19,022 nucleotides of DNA from Oceanospirillaceae bacterium (GTDB lineage Bacteria > Pseudomonadota > Gammaproteobacteria > Pseudomonadales > Balneatricaceae). The translations under genes were made by a program, and so were the position numbers. The number at the start of each line of letters is the position of its first letter. Position 1 is the stretch's first letter. The stretch lies in NCBI GenBank assembly GCA_003521845.1, contig DPHB01000065.1:16241-35262 (forward strand), written 5' to 3'. Under the pieces are notes generated by a model. It was not told where the DNA came from and ran no database searches. It saw nothing but the letters and a program-made list of their open reading frames with translations. Shown one piece after another: positions 9,401 to 14,030 of the stretch.

Positions 9401-9730
9401 ACGGTTAACGGCCACGGCGCTGGCTGAAGGTTGAACAAAGTTGACGCTTTCTTGGGCGGCTACGTCAAAGCTTTGCCAGTTTATAGACAGTTTGTCACTT
9501 GCTTGATTGATAGTGGTGATTGCGCCTGACTGGCTAACACTACCACTACCGGCTGTTACTTCACCGCCGCTTGGGCCTGCATACACGGTCACACTCAATA
9601 GACTAGGAATAAGAGCACCTGCTACCAGCAAAGCACGTGTTGTATTTTTACTTTGACTACGGGCTGTTTCACCCACTACCACCCAAGCATTGCGTGCGTG
9701 GCTCCATAACAAACGGTAAGTGTGGTTCAT
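461..9730 (-). CDS. Giant two-partner-secretion adhesin (TpsA) with GLUG and YDG repeats
   Basis: 3089 residues; ATG at 9730 is preceded by a strong AGGAAGAG site. Residues 1-28 are an extended signal peptide region (ESPR; RLLWSHARNAWVVV), followed by a hydrophobic core and a likely cut after VYA (51). Residues about 52-300 are the TPS secretion domain, with NRIL (109-112) and the diagnostic NPNGILFG (133-140); a WLIDPVDFT segment is at 346-354. Three GLUG modules (VGGLVG-type motifs, 6, 7 and 7 per module) follow to about 1810, then one MBG-like domain (about 1820-1905), thirteen YDG repeats of 87 residues (about 1905-3030), and a Ser/Asn/Asp-rich tail. I saw no cysteine, as is usual for TpsA proteins. 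Such proteins leave through a TpsB outer-membrane pore and act as surface or released adhesins; no TpsB lies in the window. It is probably co-transcribed with the LysM gene downstream and controlled from the palindrome at 9802-9830. Adhesion is inferred from domain type; the ligand is unknown. Confidence 0.93.
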   Translation of the reverse strand: MNHTYRLLWSHARNAWVVVGETARSQSKNTTRALLVAGALIPSLLSVTVYAGPSGGEVTAGSGSVSQSGAITTINQASDKLSINWQSFDVAAQESVNFVQPSASAVAVNRILSNHGSQIMGNINANGQVYLINPNGILFGQNAQVNVGALVASTLDIADADIGKKQQVFSGSGTGNILNQGLINAVEGGFVALIGNEVSNQGAIKTPLGTTAMAAGNKVSITFANNSLVKLEIDESLIDSQADNGGLIQAQGGQVLMSAGAKDTLLASVVNNSGVIEATTFQYKDGQIVLMAGLKAGETIVSGTLDASASGVEEDGGFIETSAAKVRVSEGANITAKSSNGQSGTWLIDPVDFTVAASGGDMTGAALTASLANQNVIIQSTSGSTGTSGDLNVKDTVSWSANKLTLNAQNDIKVTADMTVTGGGSLALEYGQDAVTANNTSSYSVTGASIKLPASTSNFTTKQGSDGAVKVYTVITSLGAENSSSATDLQGMQAGLTTNYALGADIDATATSGWTNKFTPVGNTTTNFSGNFGGLGNSISNLSGTTPNGRGGMFGAVSNAIIQDLTLENITINQLAYDDISGILAGQANDVQLSNILVTGNSSLTGTASSKTGGLVGYLIGSQLKNSSSNAKIVNSRYFVGGLVGRADSSTISNSSASGDIRGYDQVGGLVGILALNSTITSSFATGDVVGGVDLGGLVGLANGGIIDNVYATGAVRGSIEIGGLVGDNRKTVTNGYATGNITASNTNNVGGLIGTNAGTVNNSYWNTQTSGMATSAGGTGLTSAQMYDANNFTSWDFAGSWNTPIANHFLPTLQSHHEFLNSTGAYTVAKTGGDITGLALSNKLASKNVVLVTDQASQSISDININDSLNWGSKKLTLISRGNTNITADMLATGSASLALEYGQGSVAANNTNSYAVSGGSITLPASTSNFTTKQGSDGVVETYTVITSLGDENSTSATDLQGMQGGLTTNYALGADIDAEATSGWANKFTPVGDPTTNFTGNFDGLGNTILNLSGTTDNDRGGMFGVVSNARIQDLTLENITINRLADKYTGTLAGQADYMKISNLVVTGDSSLTGSSSSKTGGLIGDLLYSTVIDSSSNASILQGRYGVGGLIGHSQYSVISHSNASGQIAGIDQLGGLIGAVARSTDITNSFATGDVTGSNDVGGLVGLGRNGFIHESYATGNVSINGRHVGGLVGTYSGALLNTYATGNVHGGNTVGGLAGAATGGVSSSYSTGKVTANTTTSIGGLIGRQEGIVSNSYWNTQTSGMATSAGGTGLTSAQMYDANNFTSWDFSNKWNAPIANQFLPTLQAHHEFLNTSGAYTVAKTGGDITGLALSNKLASKNVVVLTDQGSQSVSDITISDSLSWGSKKLTLISQGNTNITADMLATGSASLALEYGQGSVAANNTNSYSVTGASITLPASTSNFTTKQGSDGVVETYTVITSLGDENSTSATDLQGMQGGLTTNYALGADIDAAATAGWTNNFVPIGSDSSPFTGRVDGLGNTIANIAISSTDKGGMFSNTVNSSMQDLNLDSAVLHLKSNVFNGLLSGVARNSRFSNISIYGQSSIVGSASITGGLLGIVSDSKINNSSSNATIANGLYAVGGLIGHLTNSSISNSSATGNVSSNKDQVGGLVGTLVSGGNSITSSFSTGNVVGGGWDVGGLVGLVQGGIIDEVYATGNVTASGRNVGGLVGSSEAVISNSYATGSVHGGFQIGGLVGDNWGSVIDSYSTGLVTATSSNSVGGLIGIDRKNKVNNSYWNTQTSGMTTSAAGTGLTSAQMHDASNYNGWNVASVWNAAEAGAYPTLQHFVAPKPSITITVNDVSKTYNSSTYGSNYGVSYSGFVGSDNASSLGGALVFSGDSVTATDAGTYTISASGLTSSNYKFTYAPGTLTINPVGLTIAGLNAINRVYDGTTTANLVGTASISALGSDSLALAGSATANFADKNVGAAKAVSVSGYTLSGADKENYSLLQPSGLTADITKANLSISGLSSANKVYDATTIASLAGVASVSAIVGDSVSLAGTASGHFVDKNVGTGKSIVVTGYSLSGVDKDNYNLIQPTGLSGNISKADLAVTGLSIANQVYDASLVANLGGTAAISPLLSDSVILGGTVSATFANKNVGSGKAVSVSGYTITGIDSANYNLIQPQGLSVNITPADLAIFGISATNKTYDAGIVAGLSGTATISALGQDQVTLGGVALGSFSDKNVGSNKSVSIAGLTIAGTDVANYTLVQPVNLTANISKADLVVTGFTAANKVYDAQTSVSLVGSGKVSAFASDSVSLGGTAVGTFADKNVGTTKAISITGNTISGTDASNYNLIQQVGVTAGITKANLNVTGLSVADKVYDSGLVATLSGSAQASALAGDNVAIDGTAIGRYSDKNVGINKAITITGNSLSGTDASNYNLIQQMGLTATISKANLTANGLTALGKTYDAGIVATLTGVASVTPLANDQVSIIGVASGSFADKNAEPTKTVNVAGQTLDGTDAGNYNLVSQTGLTANIAKADLVVTGLQVSDKIYDAGLTASLLGTASINVLGSDQVTLAGSAAGVYADKNVGTAKAISITGNTISGTDASNYNLVQQVGLEGNVTKASLTVTGLTADDKVYDAGRVASLGGTAIVSTMGSDTVTLSGTAMGYYDDKNVGTNKAITVIGHTIAGADASNYTLAQQNGLVANISKASLTIDGLTALSKTYDAGTVASLSGTARINTLVNDQVSLGGVAAAAFADKNVGVAKAVTVSGHSISGADAGNYQLVNPANLTANVAKADLVVTGLQVSDKVYDATTVASLSGSAMVTVLGSDQVDLGGNAIGAFADKNVGVAKSVAVTGNTISGTDADNYNLVQQVGLTSGISKANLNVTGITADDKVYDAGLVASLGGIAVVNAISGDNVILGGTAEGYYSDKNVGDNKSIMILGNTIGGTDASNYTLIQQTGLAANISKADLLVKGLTASNKNYDGNSVASLSGIATISALANDQINLGGVASASFANNQVASGKAVGVTGYTISGMDSVNYNLLQPAGLSAEISAAAFMSSIVTNMVLPGSQSSQSDAGASASGNSNGDSSGDSQSSNQDESDNQIVSVN
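630..4022 (-). repeat. Thirteen 261-bp YDG-domain repeats in exact register
   Basis: The unit encodes 87 residues: a (A/S)(D/N/S)L..xGL start, then NKVYDA, a G..DxV.LGG core, FADKNVG, GTDASNYNL and TANISK. The DNA for the DKNVG segment (ACATTTTTATC or close variants) starts at 996, 1257, 1518, 1779, 2040, 2301, 2562, 2823, 3084, 3345, 3606 and 3867, every step exactly 261 bp. A degenerate thirteenth copy sits at 735. Units 5-12 also show a three-unit pattern of 783 bp. YDG domains are beta-rich stalk repeats of bacterial surface proteins. Confidence 0.92.
4280..8690 (-). repeat. Three large GLUG modules of about 1.42-1.50 kb
   Basis: Each module opens with a TGGDITGLAL-like block and a LALEYGQ / LPASTSNFTTKQGSDG / GLTTNYALGADIDA block. 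It continues through 6-7 short GLUG units (consensus VGGLVG plus a YATGNV-like strand) and closes with SYWNTQTSGMATSAGG and PTLQ. Equivalent bases are offset by 1419 bp between modules 1 and 2 (GGCATAG at 8228, GGCGTAG at 6809) and by 1497 bp between modules 2 and 3 (6809, 5312). The 78-bp difference equals one 26-residue GLUG unit that module 1 lacks. The junction blocks are almost identical between copies while the GLUG interiors have diverged. Confidence 0.88.
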
Positions 9731-9780
9731 AATTCTCTTCCTGCGTCTTCGGCCGATTCCTGTCAGCTCTACTTAGGCAA

Positions 9781-9786
9781 AGGGTA
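9781..9786 (-). promoter_or_regulatory. Possible -10 element of the adhesin promoter
   Basis: On the minus strand this reads TACCCT, preceded by TGT, giving an extended -10 form. Its upstream edge lies 15 nt from the palindrome at 9802-9830, so the -35 zone falls inside the palindrome. The same offset holds for TATATT at the other palindrome copy. The match to consensus is weak, as expected for a promoter needing an activator; this is tentative. Confidence 0.3.
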
Positions 9787-9801
9787 ACAAAGCATTTATT
9801 T

Positions 9802-9830
9802 AAGTCCTTGCCTGACAACGCAAGGACTTG
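9802..9830. promoter_or_regulatory. Palindromic operator-like element, copy A
   Basis: A perfect 9-bp inverted repeat, AAGTCCTTG and CAAGGACTT, is separated by a 10-nt centre. It lies in the 163-bp divergent gap between adhesin and kinase, 71 nt before the adhesin ATG and 63 nt before the kinase ATG. Of its 29 positions, 25 match copy B at 12832-12860. It is not followed by a T run on either strand, so it does not look like a terminator. It is a candidate binding site for the adjacent response regulator; that link is inferred from position only. Confidence 0.65.
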
Positions 9831-9893
9831 CAGCCGTTTTCTGTTAAAGTTGTGGGACCATCTAAGGCACTTAGCACTAAGGTAGTTGAAGTA

Positions 9894-11705
9894 ATGGGTA
9901 TAAAGCTAACTAGACGAATTACTGCGTATGGGATAATACTGACCTTGGTCGCTTTAGGATTTGGCGCTTTGATCTCATCATCTACTGCCCGCCAGTTTGA
10001 CAGCCAATGGCAGTCCCTTGCTAAACACCAGGACATGTCTCCTAACTGGCGCCGGGGAAACGCAGCAAGCCTTGGCCAAACCGATGCACACCTATTGTTT
10101 AAACTGGCTTTTGAAGCTACCACCAGAGAACAACATTTAACCGTATCACCAGCCTATTTAGATATAGTGGATGTAGGTTTTTTAGACGCTGATAGTAATT
10201 TAATTGAGACTATAATCAAAGGCGACAGCACCTCAGACCTGGCACTTGATCACTCCTTTGATATTGGCCAACTGGTGTTTGCTATCCCACCATTGGCCAC
10301 TCATGCCTATATAGAGATATCAGCCACAGAAAACTTACAGGCTAACGTTAACCTAGTTTCAAGATCACAACTGATTCGTGATAACTACCTTGGTTTAATC
10401 TTCAAAAGCAGCATATTAATGGTCATCGCCGCTGCCGCTATAGCAGGAATCATGGCCTGCATATGGTCTGGCCAAGTGTTATACGGTGTCTTTGGCGTGC
10501 ATCAGATCGCTTGGTTTTGTCTACTGCTTGAACTGAGCTACTTTGTACCTAGCCTAGTCCCCGAAACTGTTTATTTAAATAGCTTATTGTTAGGCGCTAC
10601 CACCATCGTTACCACGGTGACTGGCACCGCCTTTCATTGGCAATTACTGCGCCAACTAGTTAGAGCAAAATGGCTCAATGGTGCATTTTTTATCACTATA
10701 TTGGTCACCTTGCTGAATTTGATGATGTATTTATTTACCGATCAGCGGCTGGCCCTTATGAGCAATTCGATAACCATGGTTGTCGCCACTGTCAGTTTTA
10801 TCATTGCTATTCCTTTAACACCTAGCCAGGATCACCGACAAGCCTTCATCCTACGTAAGATAATTTGGGCCTATGTGTTTTTGATGTTACTGGTGGTGGC
10901 GGCGGCGCTGTCTAGATTAGGTTTTGGCAACGGTGCTTTGCTACCATTTGTTTACTTATTTGCCCTAGTGACCATGTTGTTATTGGGTTATATGCTATTC
11001 ATCCGTTTCATTGTACAGCGCAGACAAAAAACCAATGCACTTGCAACAGCAAAATTGGTTGCGGCCACTAACAACCAGCTCAACTTACACGTAGAAGAAC
11101 AGTCAGCTCTACTATCTATGCTTTCCCACGAAATAAAGACACCTCTAACCACCTTGAAACTGCTTATTTTTCGCTCACCGATACGAGAACAACTGAGCTA
11201 CCAACTAAAGAGTATAGAAAACGTCGTAGACACGGTAGCGTTGATGGATCATTTAAAAAGTGAATTTATAAACGAAGAAATCTTTGACCTAAAACAGCTA
11301 GTGCAAGCCCAATGGCGGCAGTTGCAAGAGTCCACAGGGCTAGGCAAGCAGCTCAATCTAGAAGTGGCTACCGATAAATTATTAAAGGGTAACCGCTTGG
11401 CCTTGGAGGTCATTGTTGGCAATCTACTCAGCAATGCGCAAAAGTATGGCACCAACTCACTTGTGCAGGTGCGCATTCGTAGCATTCGCCAACAACTCGT
11501 GGTTGAAGTAGAAAACACCTGTACTGGGCTTGCCGTTGCAGACACCGATTTACTGACTAAAAAATACTATCGCGCCGACAATACCTCCGGTTTACGAGGC
11601 ACGGGCCTAGGCTTGTGGATTAGCCGCACCCTGTGCGAAGCTAATGGATATCATTTAACCCTTGATGTAGACCAATGCATCTTCACTGCCAGCATAAGGC
11701 TATAA
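9894..11705 (+). CDS. Sensor histidine kinase, 7TMR-DISM-like
   Basis: 603 residues from ATG 9894 (AAGG upstream); a longer TTG reading from 9828 would start inside the operator palindrome and is disfavoured. Residue ranges: an anchor helix 10-30; a periplasmic domain about 31-165 with PAYLDIVDVGFLDADSN resembling the 7TMR-DISM extracellular type 2 sandwich; seven hydrophobic helices about 168-376; then a HisKA domain with phospho-acceptor His412 in SMLSHEIKTPLT; and a HATPase domain with N-box Asn510/Asn514 (NLLSNAQ) and glycine box GTGLGLW at 569-575. It should autophosphorylate and pass phosphate to the regulator that starts 2 nt downstream. Position opposite the adhesin suggests it senses an extracellular or envelope cue controlling adhesin expression. 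The ligand is unknown; DISM assignment is from layout and motif, not a search. Confidence 0.88.
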   Translation: MGIKLTRRITAYGIILTLVALGFGALISSSTARQFDSQWQSLAKHQDMSPNWRRGNAASLGQTDAHLLFKLAFEATTREQHLTVSPAYLDIVDVGFLDADSNLIETIIKGDSTSDLALDHSFDIGQLVFAIPPLATHAYIEISATENLQANVNLVSRSQLIRDNYLGLIFKSSILMVIAAAAIAGIMACIWSGQVLYGVFGVHQIAWFCLLLELSYFVPSLVPETVYLNSLLLGATTIVTTVTGTAFHWQLLRQLVRAKWLNGAFFITILVTLLNLMMYLFTDQRLALMSNSITMVVATVSFIIAIPLTPSQDHRQAFILRKIIWAYVFLMLLVVAAALSRLGFGNGALLPFVYLFALVTMLLLGYMLFIRFIVQRRQKTNALATAKLVAATNNQLNLHVEEQSALLSMLSHEIKTPLTTLKLLIFRSPIREQLSYQLKSIENVVDTVALMDHLKSEFINEEIFDLKQLVQAQWRQLQESTGLGKQLNLEVATDKLLKGNRLALEVIVGNLLSNAQKYGTNSLVQVRIRSIRQQLVVEVENTCTGLAVADTDLLTKKYYRADNTSGLRGTGLGLWISRTLCEANGYHLTLDVDQCIFTASIRL

Positions 11706-11707
11706 TC

Positions 11708-12391
11708 ATGAGTATCGTGCGTATTTACATCTGCGAAGACGACCCGCATTTAGGTAGCGCCACCCAGGCCCTAATTCAAGAGCACGGCTTTGACTGCTGG
11801 TTGTTTAATGACGCCGAAGAACTCGATGCCCAGTGTGACCAACAGCTACCGGATTTGCTGTTATTAGACAATCAATTGCCAGGTGAAAATGGCTTTAGTA
11901 TTGCCCGTCGTTATTGTAAAGCAGTACCAGACATGCGCGTCATTATGATGAGTGTACTAGACCAAAAACAGCACTTGTCTCAAGGTTATGAAGCCGGTGC
12001 TATGCTGTACCTACCCAAGCCCTTTGAACCCGAAGCGTTAATTGCTTGTTTGCGAGGGTTGTTTTGTCACTCCACGCAGCATACACGCTTAACATTACGT
12101 ATGGATTCACATCAATTGCAATATACAAGCGGCACCATCGACCTCACGGATACCGAAGCCAAGCTACTGTGCTGCTTGTCTATCCGTAGTCCGCAAGTAG
12201 TGGAGTATTTTGAAATCATGGAAGCGGTTGGTTTGGACTTGGAGCAAAGCAAGAAGACTAGCTTAGAAGTTATTGTTAGCCGCCTCAGGCGCAAGCTACA
12301 ACCCATTGACAAAGAACAGCTCACTATTCGCAACAAACAAAGTGTGGGCTACGCCATTGCCGAGCCCTTGTATGTAGCTAGGCATGATTAA
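11708..12391 (+). CDS. OmpR/PhoB-type response regulator
   Basis: 227 residues from ATG 11708, with AAGG about 9 nt upstream and the kinase stop 2 nt before; an in-frame ATG at 11675 lies inside the kinase gene and is less likely. The receiver domain (about 4-115) has the acidic pocket CEDD (9-12), phospho-acceptor Asp54 in LLLLDNQLPG, Ser82 in VIMMSV and Lys104 in LPKPF, so all expected signalling residues are present. The C-terminal part (about 125-220) is a winged-helix Trans_reg_C domain, with LTDTEAKLL and the recognition-helix region VIVSRLRRKL. It is the natural partner of the kinase and the best candidate to bind the two palindromes flanking this gene pair. Confidence 0.92.
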   Translation: MSIVRIYICEDDPHLGSATQALIQEHGFDCWLFNDAEELDAQCDQQLPDLLLLDNQLPGENGFSIARRYCKAVPDMRVIMMSVLDQKQHLSQGYEAGAMLYLPKPFEPEALIACLRGLFCHSTQHTRLTLRMDSHQLQYTSGTIDLTDTEAKLLCCLSIRSPQVVEYFEIMEAVGLDLEQSKKTSLEVIVSRLRRKLQPIDKEQLTIRNKQSVGYAIAEPLYVARHD

Positions 12392-12445
12392 GTCTATCAA
12401 CTCTTGCTATAGCAGGTGTAGGACTAGAGGTCTGAGACTCGCCAA

Positions 12446-12775
12446 TTAGGCAATTTCGTCGACCATAGTGACGGCTTCAGGTTGTAAGTCATAAGCTTGC
12501 AAATCTTGCAGAATCTTGTCCTGCTGCAAGTCGTAGCTCTGCAGGCTTGAGCGAATTTGAAATTGTTTTAGATCTGTATTGAGTCGATCAATAGCGTCAA
12601 CTTCAATAGTTTGCTTACCATCAAGCAAGACTCTTGTAGCAGATGCTTCTTCTACCAACATAAGCTGTTGATCTAACGCCAAATCATCGGCGAACTCTAG
12701 CTTTTCCGTTTCGATTATTTTATCGATTGGAGGCACTGGAGGACTAATGGGGACGGCGTTTCTTACGTCTATCAT
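12446..12775 (-). CDS. Small acidic hypothetical protein preceded by the shared palindrome
   Basis: 109 residues; not recognised. There is no signal peptide, membrane helix or cysteine. The N-terminus is proline-rich (PISPPVPPID), the rest looks helical with many Asp/Glu (22 acidic to 9 basic residues by hand count). An internal duplication LQSYDLQ / LQAYDLQ is near the C-terminus (about residues 79-98). It converges on the response regulator with a 54-nt gap. There is no clear ribosome site before ATG 12775, but the reading frame, its proline/acidic composition and an upstream element shared with the adhesin gene argue that it is real. A regulatory or accessory role with the adhesin system is inferred from the shared operator alone. 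Confidence 0.65.
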   Translation of the reverse strand: MIDVRNAVPISPPVPPIDKIIETEKLEFADDLALDQQLMLVEEASATRVLLDGKQTIEVDAIDRLNTDLKQFQIRSSLQSYDLQQDKILQDLQAYDLQPEAVTMVDEIA

Positions 12776-12810
12776 AAAAATGATCTAGGTCAATTTAGAA
12801 ATTTAAACGC

Positions 12811-12816
12811 AATATA
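12811..12816 (-). promoter_or_regulatory. Possible -10 element for the 109-residue gene
   Basis: Minus-strand TATATT sits 35 nt before the ATG, with its upstream edge 15 nt from the palindrome at 12832-12860. A 17-nt spacer would place the -35 region within the palindrome (AAGGAC), as in the adhesin promoter. Tentative. Confidence 0.4.
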
Positions 12817-12831
12817 CACAATATTTTTTTA

Positions 12832-12860
12832 AAGTCCTTGCCTGACCCGGCAAGAACTTG
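12832..12860. promoter_or_regulatory. Palindromic operator-like element, copy B
   Basis: AAGTCCTTG and CAAGAACTT arms (one mismatch) flank a 10-nt centre. The first 15 bases, AAGTCCTTGCCTGAC, are identical to copy A at 9802-9816. It is 56 nt upstream of the 109-residue gene, in the same orientation relative to that gene as copy A is to the adhesin. The rest of the 160-bp gap is AT-rich with no further gene. Confidence 0.65.
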
Positions 12861-12935
12861 AGGTATTGACTGAATTAGAAGAATTTTGGATAGAGTGAGG
12901 GATTTTTGTTAAACGAACAAACCCCAATACGCGCC

Positions 12936-13904
12936 CTATTTCTCTATTCCGGCAATCACGCCTTCACGCAAAGCACCGGTAGAAAAATAGACTTTATCAA
13001 GATCAAAGGCCAACATAATACCTTGCATAATGGCGTAGCCTGCTGGCAAAACTTCACCACGATCAGGCCGCAGATAAGGTAAACGTACGGCATCAAGGGT
13101 ATCAAACTGCAATAGTTTGGCCCTTACTGCCGCCATACTAATATTGTCCAGTATGGGCAAACCCTTATCTTGTTTTTCGCTCAGTGCTGCCAAAGCCTTA
13201 ATGGTACCCGAAGAGCCTATACACACTTGCCAATCGCACGCTATATAGTCCTTAACATGAGGTTCAACAACCGCTTGCGCGGCATTTACTGCAGCCTCAA
13301 TGGCGGCTTCGGTAATTCGGCGATCAGGAAAGTAGCGTTGGCTAAAAGCTACACACCCCATAGCAAAGCTATTAAGCATGTTAGGTTGCTGCTGGCCACA
13401 AACAATTTCGGTACTGCCGCCCCCAATATCGATTACTAATTTAGCTTGGCGACCCAAGTGCAAACTTTGTAATTCTTCCAGTACACCTGTGAATATAAGA
13501 TCTGCTTCGCGCTCGCCCGATACCACCTGTATGGGTGCTTGTATGATGGGTTCGGCTTGATCAGTAAAGTGTTGGCTATTTTGTGCAACGCGTAGGGTAT
13601 TGGTAGCAATGATGTGGCGATTTTGCGGCGCCACCTTGGCCATACGACGGGCCATATCATGTAGGCATGACAAGCCTCTAGCGATAGCGGCATGGGAAAG
13701 AAAATTTTGATCATCAAGGCCAGCACCTAACTGCACCTTTTCCCCATAACGGTGTACCACCCGATAAGGCTTAACGCGCGTATCCACAATAGTGACATGG
13801 AAACTATTGGAACCCAAATCAAGCACAGCAGCCAACCATGGCTTATAGGAAGTTTGCGTCAAACTATGACCCTTATAATTATTTGTACCTATTACAACAT
13901 CCAA
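12936..13904 (-). CDS. Short Ppx/GppA-family phosphatase
   Basis: 322 residues. Ppx/GppA enzymes hydrolyse polyphosphate or pppGpp, linking phosphate stores and the stringent response. The two-lobed ASKHA fold is marked by phosphate loop 1 (VLDLGSNSFH, 28-36), VVSGEREADLIF (127-138), phosphate loop 2 (VIDIGGGSTEIV, 157-168), the GSSGTIKAL segment and STGALREGV near the end. It ends there, so it lacks the C-terminal HD-like domain of the ~500-residue E. coli Ppx and GppA; it resembles the ~320-residue two-domain type. The start appears to be TTG at 13904: a stop codon lies directly upstream in frame, AGG is 5 nt before it, and the nearby ATG at 13900 is out of frame. It is divergent from the RecQ-like gene. 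Polyphosphate versus pppGpp preference cannot be told. Confidence 0.9.
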   Translation of the reverse strand: MDVVIGTNNYKGHSLTQTSYKPWLAAVLDLGSNSFHVTIVDTRVKPYRVVHRYGEKVQLGAGLDDQNFLSHAAIARGLSCLHDMARRMAKVAPQNRHIIATNTLRVAQNSQHFTDQAEPIIQAPIQVVSGEREADLIFTGVLEELQSLHLGRQAKLVIDIGGGSTEIVCGQQQPNMLNSFAMGCVAFSQRYFPDRRITEAAIEAAVNAAQAVVEPHVKDYIACDWQVCIGSSGTIKALAALSEKQDKGLPILDNISMAAVRAKLLQFDTLDAVRLPYLRPDRGEVLPAGYAIMQGIMLAFDLDKVYFSTGALREGVIAGIEK

Positions 13905-13956
13905 TTAGCCTATGGCACAAGTACAAAAACACCACACTTTAGTCCAACAGGTTGCT

Positions 13957-13984
13957 TTGACTAAACGCTTTACCGAGCTATCAT
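13957..13984 (+). promoter_or_regulatory. Sigma70-like promoter for the RecQ-like gene
   Basis: TTGACT (13957-13962), a 16-nt spacer and TATCAT (13979-13984) predict a transcript start near 13991. That leaves almost no leader for the ATG at 13998, but a normal leader with AAGGAA for the ATG at 14031, so it also helps decide the start. Confidence 0.6.
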
Positions 13985-14030
13985 TAGGCTATGCTGAATG
14001 TTACCCCAGTTAACAAGGAATACTAAACCT

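Noticed and set aside
9802..9830. Palindrome as a Rho-independent terminator
   Set aside because: No T run follows the stem on either strand, and it lies upstream of genes rather than after them; the same applies to copy B at 12832-12860.
9828..9893. TTG-initiated N-terminal extension of the histidine kinase
   Set aside because: It would begin inside the palindrome arm and precede a normal membrane anchor that starts well from ATG 9894.
12895..12925. Hairpin GGGATTTTTGTT / AACAAACCCC downstream of the Ppx/GppA gene
   Set aside because: The stem is bulged, AT-rich and without a following T run; too weak to call a terminator.
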